From Oscillospiraceae bacterium CM (lineage in GTDB: Bacteria > Bacillota > Clostridia > Oscillospirales > Oscillospiraceae), in assembly GCA_022870705.1 (NCBI GenBank), contig CP072107.1:1052501-1116500 (forward strand): 64,000 nucleotides of DNA, read 5' to 3'. The notes under the pieces were generated by a model that saw only the letters and a program-made list of their open reading frames with translations, was not told where the DNA came from and ran no database searches. Of this stretch, positions 43,060 through 52,070 are shown piece after piece. The stretch's first letter is position 1; the number at the start of each line of letters is the position of its first letter. A program made the position numbers and the translations under genes.

Positions 43060-44460
43060 ATGCGTGAGTTGATCGGGCTCATCCTGAATCATCAGGAAAA
43101 ATTGGTCAAACGCATTCTTGACTCTGCCAAAAGCGCTGGTTTCACGGCGTTCACCTCGACACTTGAAGAGCCGTGGATCGTCTCAATTAACGGTCTTTCC
43201 CAGGCAATGGCCAAATCGGTAACAGTGAGCGAGACACTTTCTGAAATAACGGTATCGTCGATTCAAACGGTCAACCCCGAGGCGCAATTTGGGATGGAAG
43301 AAGCCCTTCGGCACCGGAATAGAGGCATTCGTCTGGAGATGTTTTTGTCGATGATGAAGCTCTACAGGCAAGTTTATATTGACCTCGTTGCCGAGTCAGT
43401 GGGCGATGCCTCAAAAAGAGCGCTCTTTGAAAAATGGATTATTCGATTTTTTGATTTAAACGAAATCTCCTTTTGCGCGGAATGGGTCTCGCACCCGTTT
43501 GAAACGGTTCTTCAGGAAATGCAGGCGTGCAATATTGATTTGACAAACGAAAAAAACAAATATTTAACGATCTTTGAAAGTATGCCGACACCGGCCATTC
43601 TGCTTGATGCGGCGCATTTGTGCGTCAATATCAATTACGCGGCAATGCGCCTGTTTGACAAAGACCCATTATCACCCGACAGGGCGTATTATCTCGATGC
43701 CAGTGATAAACGAGATGTTAAGGATGCGCTGCCCTTCCTCTATGAACCTTTTTTAGAGTTTTCACGGGAGAACAAGACCGTCAAAACGATCGAGCTGGAT
43801 TATAATTCGGCTCGGCTTGGAAAACGCGCGCTGCTTGTCAAGTTTCATAAAATGCGCGATGTCAGCAATAAATTTACGGGGACAATTATTCTCGTTGACG
43901 ATATGACGGAAAATAAGAAGTTTGAGGAGCAGCTGCGGTTTTTAAGCTTTCACGACAGGCTGACAGGCCTTTTTAACAGAGCGTATCTCGAAGAGATCTT
44001 TGAGCGCTTTGCAGCAGGACGCTATGATCCCGTCGCGCTTATCACCATCGATATTGACGGGCTCAAGCTCGTGAACGATCATTGCGGCCATCACGCCGGA
44101 GACGCGCTGCTCGTCGCCGTGGGCAGCATATTGACGAACTGCTTTGAGGACGACGAAATTGTCGTGCGTATCGGCGGCGATGAATTTGTTGTCATTCTGC
44201 CGTCGTGCGACTCGAAGTCGGCAAGAGCGGCACGTGAAAAGCTGCGCGCAACCGTTGAAAGCTATAACAAGGAGACGTCGTCCGCACCGGTGAGCATTTC
44301 AGTAGGATGGTCAGTCGGCTATCTTCGCTCTGCGACCAGTTACCATGAACTGATGATTACGGCTGACAGAAGCATGTACGAAGAAAAGCAGACGAACCAC
44401 AAAAATTACGAGCGGCGTTTTGCCGATTATTTGGAGAAAACGAAAATTGCCGAGTTTTGA
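43060..44460 (+). CDS. Diguanylate cyclase with PAS-like middle and helical N-terminus
   Basis: 466 residues, soluble. N-terminal ~170 residues are helical and not a family I recognise (possibly a sensor). A PAS-like stretch follows (IFESMPTPAILLDAAHLCVNINYAA, near 178-203). The C-terminal GGDEF domain has FHDRLTGLFNRAYLEEIF, TIDIDGLKLVNDHCGHHAGD and intact RIGGDEFVV near 371. No RxxD inhibitory site is seen five residues upstream. Likely makes cyclic di-GMP. ATG 43060 after AGAAGGAGG. Confidence 0.9.
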   Translation: MRELIGLILNHQEKLVKRILDSAKSAGFTAFTSTLEEPWIVSINGLSQAMAKSVTVSETLSEITVSSIQTVNPEAQFGMEEALRHRNRGIRLEMFLSMMKLYRQVYIDLVAESVGDASKRALFEKWIIRFFDLNEISFCAEWVSHPFETVLQEMQACNIDLTNEKNKYLTIFESMPTPAILLDAAHLCVNINYAAMRLFDKDPLSPDRAYYLDASDKRDVKDALPFLYEPFLEFSRENKTVKTIELDYNSARLGKRALLVKFHKMRDVSNKFTGTIILVDDMTENKKFEEQLRFLSFHDRLTGLFNRAYLEEIFERFAAGRYDPVALITIDIDGLKLVNDHCGHHAGDALLVAVGSILTNCFEDDEIVVRIGGDEFVVILPSCDSKSARAAREKLRATVESYNKETSSAPVSISVGWSVGYLRSATSYHELMITADRSMYEEKQTNHKNYERRFADYLEKTKIAEF

Positions 44461-44470
44461 CGCCATATAA

Positions 44471-44503
44471 AAAACGGACGCAGGATGTGCCTGCGTCCGT
44501 TTT
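44471..44503. terminator. Bidirectional terminator between the GGDEF gene and groEL
   Basis: AAAACGGACGCAGG and CCTGCGTCCGTTTT form a 14-bp perfect stem with a 5-nt loop, with T-runs on both strands. Confidence 0.93.
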
Positions 44504-44515
44504 CTTCTATGTCAA

Positions 44516-46144
<1,629 letters not shown>

Positions 46145-46166
46145 CTACAAACCTCCTAATTATTGA

Positions 46167-46475
<309 letters not shown>

Positions 46476-46502
46476 TTAATTGCTTATATCATTACTGCTG
46501 CG

Positions 46503-46529
46503 TTAGCACTCTGATATTATGAGTGCTAA
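46503..46529. promoter_or_regulatory. CIRCE operator upstream of groESL
   Basis: TTAGCACTC, nine bases, GAGTGCTAA: a perfect match to the known HrcA-binding CIRCE element. It lies 51 bases before the groES start, just after the -10 of the promoter. HrcA itself is not in this window. Confidence 0.98.
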
Positions 46530-46539
46530 CGCAGGTATA

Positions 46540-46568
46540 ATAATAGTCCAACATTTAGCAATGTGCAA
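46540..46568 (-). promoter_or_regulatory. SigA promoter of groESL
   Basis: Minus strand: TTGCAC (46563-46568), 17-bp spacer, TATTAT (46540-46545). The CIRCE operator overlaps the predicted transcription start. Confidence 0.75.
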
Positions 46569-46658
46569 TGTCTATATTCTTGATAACAGCAGTAAAATCA
46601 CTCAAATAGTCTGAATATTTTAAATTATGTTGGAGATATCTTCTTAAATCTCCTGATA

Positions 46659-47606
46659 TCACACGCATATGGCGTCAGATGAACTGTCAAGATTAAAAAA
46701 TTGCATGCCACAAGGGAACAAGAAGGAGATGGCGCCGGGAATGATCTGAAACGTGACGGATTTGGCGCGCAAAATCTCGCCGTCGACATTGACAACAATT
46801 GTCTCGGGGCTTCTAATGGTCATCGTCTTGCCGCGAATGTGCGTTATCAGCTCGGGCAGCTCGCGAAAGCGGCCAGTAGCGTATTTGCCGACAAGGCGAG
46901 CAAACTGGAGCCTTGAAACGGCTTTGACAAGGAGAAAATCAAGCAGTCCGTCGTCCGGCATAGCGTCCGGCACGGGGTTAAAGCCGCCCCCGTAAAATCG
47001 GCCGTTGCAGGCGCAGATAAGCGCAAAGCCGCCCTCAAACCGCTCGGACGGTGTTGTTACCGACAATGGTTGGTTAATCCCGCGCAGAACGTTCAGGAGC
47101 ATGGAAACGAGGTAGCCCGTTGCGCCGCCAATCAGCGGCAGGCCGCTGTATTTGTGGGCGTCGGCACCGATGCGCGCGTCAATGCCGACAGAACAGATGT
47201 TGAGGCCGTAACGGCCATTGCAGTCAATCAGATCAAGCGGCATCGTAAAACCGTCGACAAGCGCTTCCAGATTTTTAAACAGGGTGCTGTCCGCCTTGCC
47301 GAAGAGCTTCACAAAGTCGTTGCCGGTGCCGCACGGATAATGCGTCACGGCAACATGGCGAAGCCCTGCCGCGCCGCCAACGCATTCGTTCAGCGTCCCG
47401 TCACCGCCGCAGGCGTAAACCCGCAGCGGCGTCATGGCCTTGGCTTCTTCCCAGACCTTATCGCGCGCGTCCATCGGCGCTTTGGTGATGTAGATTTCGT
47501 AGTCGAGCGCGCGTTTCTGCATCAGATTGTCAATACTTTGTGCGATCGCCTTCAGGCGTCGCTTGACGCCGCCGGCGGCAGGATTGATGATAAAAAGATG
47601 CTTCAC
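46659..47606 (-). CDS. Diacylglycerol/lipid kinase family protein (YegS/DgkB-like)
   Basis: 315 residues. LFIINPAAGGVKRR at the start, the kinase motif VYACGGDGTLNECVGG (near 65-80) and PCGTGNDFVKLFG (near 94). Phosphorylates a lipid such as diacylglycerol; the exact substrate is not readable. The C-terminal ~20 residues run past the usual end. No terminator stem stands out downstream. Confidence 0.92.
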   Translation of the reverse strand: MKHLFIINPAAGGVKRRLKAIAQSIDNLMQKRALDYEIYITKAPMDARDKVWEEAKAMTPLRVYACGGDGTLNECVGGAAGLRHVAVTHYPCGTGNDFVKLFGKADSTLFKNLEALVDGFTMPLDLIDCNGRYGLNICSVGIDARIGADAHKYSGLPLIGGATGYLVSMLLNVLRGINQPLSVTTPSERFEGGFALICACNGRFYGGGFNPVPDAMPDDGLLDFLLVKAVSRLQFARLVGKYATGRFRELPELITHIRGKTMTIRSPETIVVNVDGEILRAKSVTFQIIPGAISFLFPCGMQFFNLDSSSDAICV

Positions 47607-47675
47607 GATTTCACCGCCACTTTTTCTTGAGTCCGCCGGAAGCTGATAAATCTAATCAAAAATAGCTATCGTCGT

Positions 47676-48785
47676 CTAATAATACATAAACAACTCGCAT
47701 TTGATCATGCCATTATAGAGCTTGCGCTTTTTGACGGCCGTCTGGCCAAAGGCGCGTTCGAATTCCGTATGCGAAGAGAGAATATACATTTTCCAATGGT
47801 CGAGGTTTTTGACGGCTGCGCCAAACAGGCGGTAAATCCGCTCGGCTTCTCGGTGCGCCATGACGCGCTCACCATACGGCGGATTTGTCACGATAATCCC
47901 GCCGGACGTCTGCCGTGCAAAGTCGGCGGCCTCAGAAACGTCAAAACGAATAAGCTTTTCAACACCGGCGCGCTTGGCGTTGGCATTGGCAATCTCAATG
48001 CTCTCCGGGTCAATGTCGCCGCCCCAGATGGCATAGGTGCCGTTATATTCCTTGTCGCGCGCTTCAGACGCGGCGCGCGCCCAAAGGCCTTTGTCGAGCC
48101 AAATCCAGCGCTCGGCAGCAAAGTGCCGGTTTATGCCGGGCGCGCGGTTAAGCGCCGCCAGCGCCGCTTCAATCGGCAGCGTGCCGGAGCCGCAAAACGG
48201 GTCGCAGAGCTCCTCCTTGCCGCGGTACCGCGCAAGCTTTACCATAGCAGCAGCCAGCGTCTCACGCAGCGGGGCGGCGTTGCCGACGGGGCGGTAGCCG
48301 CGTTTGTGCAGCCCAGCGCCCGACGTGTCGATATACAGCGCGGCGATATCATTCATGATGGCAAACTGAACCTGATACACAGCGCCAGTCTCTTTGAGCC
48401 AATCAAGTTTATATTTGGCCTTCAGGCGCTCAACGATAGCCTTTTTAACAATACTTTGGCAGTCGGGAATAGAGTGGAGGGCAGAATTGAGCGCGTGCCC
48501 TTTAACGGGAAAGGCCCCGTCAATGGGGATATAATTTTCCCACGGCATGGCCCGAACGCCCTCAAAAAGCGCATCGAACGTCTCGGCGCGTGTCTGACCG
48601 GCAACGAGCAAAACGCGTTCACCGGTGCGAAGATTGATGTTGGCGCGGGCGATGTCGATTTTATCGCCGGTAAAAAGAACGCGCCCGTTTTCGGCGCGGA
48701 CATCGGTCATATCAAGGCGCTTAAGCTCGTCGGCAACGAGCCCCTCCAAGCCGAACAGCGTCGGTACGCACATTTTTAAATCCAT
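47676..48785 (-). CDS. THUMP-domain class I rRNA/tRNA methyltransferase (RlmL/TrmN-like)
   Basis: 369 residues. N-terminal THUMP region (PTLFGLEGLVADELKRLDM and VEAFALHSIPDCQSIVKKAIVERL-like helices), then a Rossmann methyltransferase with LCDPFCGSGTLPIEAA (near 197) and the N-methylation signature NPPYGERV (near 300). Probably modifies guanine-N2 in RNA. ATG 48785 after AGAAAAAGG; the open extension to 48851 has no site. Confidence 0.9.
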   Translation of the reverse strand: MDLKMCVPTLFGLEGLVADELKRLDMTDVRAENGRVLFTGDKIDIARANINLRTGERVLLVAGQTRAETFDALFEGVRAMPWENYIPIDGAFPVKGHALNSALHSIPDCQSIVKKAIVERLKAKYKLDWLKETGAVYQVQFAIMNDIAALYIDTSGAGLHKRGYRPVGNAAPLRETLAAAMVKLARYRGKEELCDPFCGSGTLPIEAALAALNRAPGINRHFAAERWIWLDKGLWARAASEARDKEYNGTYAIWGGDIDPESIEIANANAKRAGVEKLIRFDVSEAADFARQTSGGIIVTNPPYGERVMAHREAERIYRLFGAAVKNLDHWKMYILSSHTEFERAFGQTAVKKRKLYNGMIKCELFMYY

Positions 48786-48822
48786 ACAGAAACCTTTTTC
48801 TTTCGTCAATTCACTGGAAAGC

Positions 48823-48851
48823 ATCATATCACAGGCGGAAAATAATTGCAA
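48823..48851 (-). promoter_or_regulatory. Promoter of the methyltransferase gene, near a 0A-like site
   Basis: Minus strand: TTGCAA (48846-48851), 17-bp spacer with a TG before the -10, TATGAT (48823-48828). A TGTCGAA heptamer at 48861-48867 lies 10 bases upstream of the -35; a single match, so weak evidence for Spo0A. Confidence 0.6.
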
Positions 48852-48875
48852 ACAGCAGTGTTCGACACAAGGCGT

Positions 48876-48908
48876 GAAAAAGCCGCCTGAAATGACATTT
48901 CAGGCGGC
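48876..48908 (-). terminator. Terminator of the thyA-like gene
   Basis: GCCGCCTGAAA and TTTCAGGCGGC form an 11-bp stem with a 5-nt loop; TTTTT follows on the minus strand. Confidence 0.9.
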
Positions 48909-48916
48909 ACGATACG

Positions 48917-49657
48917 TTACAGGCGTTCTTTGAGTTGGTTGACCATGGCCTCGATTTCCGGCTTGGCTTCTTCCATCAGTTCGTCCCAGTCGCCGACGTA
49001 GCAGTAGGCGTTGTCACCAGAGCCTTCAATGCGCCGGATATACCCGTCAAACATCGCCCAGTCACGCGCGTAGACGTGAAAGCTGTTGGCGCGGTGTGTG
49101 TACGTGCCGACGGTAACGCCGACGGCCTCGGCAATGCGCTGCTGCAGCATAATGAGCGCGAAGGCGTTCATAAAGGCTGCTTTTGTGGCATCGTTTGAGC
49201 GGAACAGCACCTTGCAGTGGAGCTTGCCGTCACGGATGAGAAAGTGGATATTCTGCAAACAAGCCGGTGAGCCGGTGTGCATATCCGCCTCGCTGCGAAT
49301 GCTGATAACAGCGCGGCGGGAATCCGGATTGCGGCGCAGCTCGCCGATGACCCAGGGGATTTGCCGTTCCATGCGCTGATGATACGTGTATTCCCAATTT
49401 CCGCGGCCAACCTCAAAATCAAGAATCCCGTCCAGCATCTCCTGCCGGTACTGCTCGAGGGAGCGTGGGTCGCCGATAAAAAACTTCGTGATCATCGGCT
49501 CTGTCAGCGGCTCTTTGACGACAAACGTCATGGAGGCTTCCTTTTGCTCTGTGTTGTAATCGGGGCAGGGGAGCGTCATGTGCTCGCGGTAAAGCGCTAA
49601 AAGGGCATTATGGTAGGCTTCCGGCAGCGTTACACCGGTTACGAAATGTTCAAACAT
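48917..49657 (-). CDS. Thymidylate synthase, archaeal-type branch
   Basis: 246 residues. The middle reads GSPACLQNIHFLIRDGKLHCKVLFRSNDATKAAF (segments: catalytic Cys near 134, RSND), then VGVTVGTYTHRANSFHVYARD, as in the ThyA-fold group known from methanogens and some clostridia rather than the E. coli type with PCH and GxPFN. Makes dTMP from dUMP. The DHFR gene lies 9 bp upstream, a functional pair that recycles folate. The C-terminus lacks the usual AV ending. Confidence 0.82.
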   Translation of the reverse strand: MFEHFVTGVTLPEAYHNALLALYREHMTLPCPDYNTEQKEASMTFVVKEPLTEPMITKFFIGDPRSLEQYRQEMLDGILDFEVGRGNWEYTYHQRMERQIPWVIGELRRNPDSRRAVISIRSEADMHTGSPACLQNIHFLIRDGKLHCKVLFRSNDATKAAFMNAFALIMLQQRIAEAVGVTVGTYTHRANSFHVYARDWAMFDGYIRRIEGSGDNAYCYVGDWDELMEEAKPEIEAMVNQLKERL

Positions 49658-49666
49658 GGCGATTCC

Positions 49667-50179
49667 TCATTTATCTGTATAATGTAGCGGGGTACTGTTC
49701 CGATACCGCAGGTAGACATATTCGATGCCGTTGTATGTTTTCGTCTCGCCGTTTTTATCAAGCGACCAGTTCGTCATCTCGTCAAGGTTTGGGAAGAAGG
49801 CGTCCGACTCGGGGGCAGCTTTAATTTTCGTCACATAAGCATACTGGCAGTAATCGAGCAGCATTTTAAAAACTGTGCCGCCGCCCACAACATGCACCGT
49901 CTCAAGATCCGTATCTCCCAGAGCTTTAAAAAGCTCGTCAAGGGAGGTGACCACGTCGGCGCCGTCTATTTTAAGGTCTTTGTTGCGCGAAATGACAATA
50001 TTTCGTCTGCCGGGCAGCGGCTTTTTGCCGGGGAAATCGAGAAGCGTCCTGTGACCGACAATCATCGTCTCACCGATCGTCAACTCGCGGAAGTAATGCC
50101 TGTCCTCCGGTATGACAATCGTCTGCGTCCCCCCATACCCGATGCCCCAGTTTTGATCTACGGCAACAATGAGATCCAT
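49667..50179 (-). CDS. dfrA: Dihydrofolate reductase
   Basis: 170 residues. MDLIVAVDQNWGIGYGG at the start, RHYFRELTIGETMIVGHRTLLDFPGKKPLPGRRNIVISR (segments) and VHVVGGGTVFKMLL near 110. Active-site acid in the IVIPEDRHYF helix. Regenerates tetrahydrofolate after dTMP synthesis. Adjacent to the thyA-like gene. Confidence 0.95.
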   Translation of the reverse strand: MDLIVAVDQNWGIGYGGTQTIVIPEDRHYFRELTIGETMIVGHRTLLDFPGKKPLPGRRNIVISRNKDLKIDGADVVTSLDELFKALGDTDLETVHVVGGGTVFKMLLDYCQYAYVTKIKAAPESDAFFPNLDEMTNWSLDKNGETKTYNGIEYVYLRYRNSTPLHYTDK

Positions 50180-50193
50180 AATGCCTCCTGTTT

Positions 50194-50547
50194 TTATAAA
50201 ATAACAACGGTAATACCGTTGTTGTGGCGCTCTAAATCGCTGTCACGCCGCAGGTCGGGGCAATGCTCAAAGGCGCGGCGCGTAGTCTCGTCAAAAATTG
50301 AAAAATCTTCGCCGGTGATGAAATCACGGATGAGCCCCTTCTGTTTCTGCTCGCCAAGATAGCGGCGCGCCTCTATGCGGATTTTTCCGCCCTTACCGGT
50401 CGAACCGTACCCGTGAATGACCTTTAAGGCTGAAAAACCGAGGGTTTTAGCCGTGCGCAGGTGATAAGTAAGGCGGCGGATCGCGTCGTTTGACGTCGGC
50501 AGATCGGCCTTAATGTTGATTTCGGTAAGCCCTCCTGCCACGTTCAC
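50194..50547 (-). CDS. Smr-domain protein
   Basis: 117 residues; a stand-alone Smr (small MutS-related) domain with LKVIHGYGSTGKGGKIRIEARRYL (segments). Smr domains are nucleases acting on nucleic acids, including stalled mRNA. It precedes dfrA by 14 bp, probably the first gene of smr-dfrA-thyA. Confidence 0.85.
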   Translation of the reverse strand: MNVAGGLTEINIKADLPTSNDAIRRLTYHLRTAKTLGFSALKVIHGYGSTGKGGKIRIEARRYLGEQKQKGLIRDFITGEDFSIFDETTRRAFEHCPDLRRDSDLERHNNGITVVIL

Positions 50548-50565
50548 ACCGCCTTTTACTGAAGG

Positions 50566-50594
50566 TTGACAAACATATTATAATCGTGTATTTT
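50566..50594 (+). promoter_or_regulatory. Promoter of the tRNA-Ser gene
   Basis: TTGACA (50566-50571), 17-bp spacer, TATTTT (50589-50594), 14 bases before the mature tRNA end. Confidence 0.75.
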
Positions 50595-50608
50595 AAGTAA
50601 TGCAATAC

Positions 50609-50697
50609 GGAGAGGTATCGAAGTGGTCATAACGGGGCTGACTCGAAATCAGTTTGCGCGCAAGCGCACGTGGGTTCGAATCCCACCCTCTCCGCCA
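50609..50697 (+). tRNA. tRNA-Ser (anticodon CGA)
   Basis: Acceptor stem GGAGAGG/CCTCTCC with discriminator G and encoded CCA. Anticodon arm GCTGA-CTCGAAA-TCAGT with CGA at 50644-50646. Long variable arm (TGCGCGCAAGCGCA) as expected for serine tRNA, and T-arm GTGGGTTCGAATCCCAC. Reads UCG codons. Confidence 0.97.
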
Positions 50698-50704
50698 AAA
50701 TAGG

Positions 50705-50730
50705 ACAGCCGCCATCGGGCGGCTGTTTTT
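50705..50730 (+). terminator. Terminator after tRNA-Ser
   Basis: ACAGCCGCC pairs with GGCGGCTGT over a 4-nt loop, followed by TTTT. Confidence 0.93.
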
Positions 50731-50840
50731 CGTTGTTAATTACAACCGATTCTGCTGCAATGGATATATGGCGACTTATAGAGAAATACTGACAAAGGCG
50801 AAAAACGGACTAAACTCAATGAAAAATACGGAACGAAAGG

Positions 50841-51194
50841 ATGTTTACCATAGGAATCGTCTCAACCCTCACCGACAAATATCAAAAATGCATTGACGCC
50901 TGCAACCGCTGCGCGCAGGCGTGCGACGAGTGCACGAAGCTCTGCCTGAACGAAGCTGACGTGCAGGCGCGAAAAAGCTGTATCGGAATTTTGATTGAAT
51001 GCGCGGCGCTCTGCAAGCAGGCAGCCTGCTTCATGTCTTTTGACGCGCAACATGCGAAAGATTTATGCAGGCTCTGCGCGACCGTGTGCGAAAAATGCGC
51101 CGCAGAATGTGGCATGTTTAAGGACGACCACTGCGTCAAATGCGCAAGTGAATGCACCGCCTGCGCTGCTGAATGCAAAGCCATGGCACAGTAA
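50841..51194 (+). CDS. Cys-rich four-helix-bundle protein (DUF326/Csp-like)
   Basis: 117 residues with about 20 cysteines spaced CxxxC along helices: DKYQKCIDACNRCAQACDEC, LIECAALCKQAACFMS, CRLCATVCEKCAAEC and CVKCASECTACAAECKA. This is the pattern of DUF326 and copper-storage (Csp) proteins, which bind Cu(I) inside a helical bundle. No signal peptide, so cytosolic. The ATG at 50841 is very near GAAAGG, so the true start is not fully settled. Confidence 0.88.
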   Translation: MFTIGIVSTLTDKYQKCIDACNRCAQACDECTKLCLNEADVQARKSCIGILIECAALCKQAACFMSFDAQHAKDLCRLCATVCEKCAAECGMFKDDHCVKCASECTACAAECKAMAQ

Positions 51195-51209
51195 CGATCA
51201 AATTTGCAA

Positions 51210-51245
51210 AAACCACGCTGGAGACTGCTCCGGCGTGGTTTTTTA
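51210..51245 (+). terminator. Terminator after the Cys-rich gene
   Basis: AAACCACGCTGGAG pairs with CTCCGGCGTGGTTT (one G-U) over a 4-nt loop, then TTT. Confidence 0.93.
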
Positions 51246-51288
51246 TATTAAGAAAAAGATTAATGGAAACACTACAGGAGGAGGTGTT

Positions 51289-52065
51289 ATGATGGTAGCA
51301 CGCAAATCAGTCATCACATTCGGCATGGTTGCGATCCCGATTGCCTTGTACACGGCAACGCAGGATAACGACATCCATTTCAATCAGCTTCATAAGGATG
51401 ACAACAGTCGCATCCGATATAAGAAAACCTGCGTCCACTGCGGCAAAGAACTGGCGGCTGAGGATATCGTGAAAGGATTTGAATACGACAAGGATCAATA
51501 TGTCGTCGTGACAGACGAAGAGATCGAAAAAATCAAGACGGAAAAGGAAAAGTCTATTCAGATCCTGCATTTCGCGCAGCTCAATCAAATATCGCCCGTT
51601 TATTACGATAAAACATATCAGGCGGCGCCCGAAACAGGCGGCGAAAAGGCCTTCGAATTGCTGCGGGCCGCGCTGATGGCCGAGCAGAAAATCGCCATCG
51701 GCAAAACCGTTATGGGGACAAAGGATACGCTGATGGCCATCATTCCGCGCGACGACGGTATTTTGATCTCCACGATGTTTTACGCCGACGACATGAAGGC
51801 GCTTCAAAAGCAATATGCCAAACCGGATGTATCCGAGCAGGAGCTTGTTATGGCGAAAACCCTCATTAATTCGATGGACACGCCCTTTGACCCGTCAAAA
51901 TACAAGGACGAGTATCAGGTCAAGTTAAAAGAACTCGTTGAGACGAAAATTTCCGGTAAAGAGGTCGTCGCACCAGAAGCGCAGGGTGCCGGTAAGGTCA
52001 TTGACCTGATGGAAGCCCTGAAGGCAAGCGTTGAAAAGGCCAAGAAAGATAAGGAAACGGCGTAA
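51289..52065 (+). CDS. ku: Non-homologous end-joining protein Ku
   Basis: 258 residues. Ring-forming DNA-end binder. MMVARKSVITFGMVAIPIALYTATQ is the bacterial Ku start, with YKKTCVHCGKELAAEDIVKGFEY near 40-62 and LMEALKASVEKAKK at the C-terminus. ATG 51289 follows AGGAGGAGG; the long frame from 50995 is an artefact. It lies 5 bp before ligD. Confidence 0.97.
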   Translation: MMVARKSVITFGMVAIPIALYTATQDNDIHFNQLHKDDNSRIRYKKTCVHCGKELAAEDIVKGFEYDKDQYVVVTDEEIEKIKTEKEKSIQILHFAQLNQISPVYYDKTYQAAPETGGEKAFELLRAALMAEQKIAIGKTVMGTKDTLMAIIPRDDGILISTMFYADDMKALQKQYAKPDVSEQELVMAKTLINSMDTPFDPSKYKDEYQVKLKELVETKISGKEVVAPEAQGAGKVIDLMEALKASVEKAKKDKETA

Positions 52066-52070
52066 CATTC

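Noticed and set aside
46632-46653. GGAGAT/ATCTCC hairpin after the lipid kinase gene
   Set aside because: Only 6 bp with a 10-nt loop and no clear T-run; too weak to call a terminator.
47769-48779. 336-codon open frame on the plus strand
   Set aside because: Antisense to the THUMP methyltransferase, which carries NPPY and CGSGT motifs; the antisense protein has none.
50654-50896. Small open frame after tRNA-Ser
   Set aside because: Begins inside the tRNA, crosses a terminator and overlaps the Cys-rich gene in another frame.
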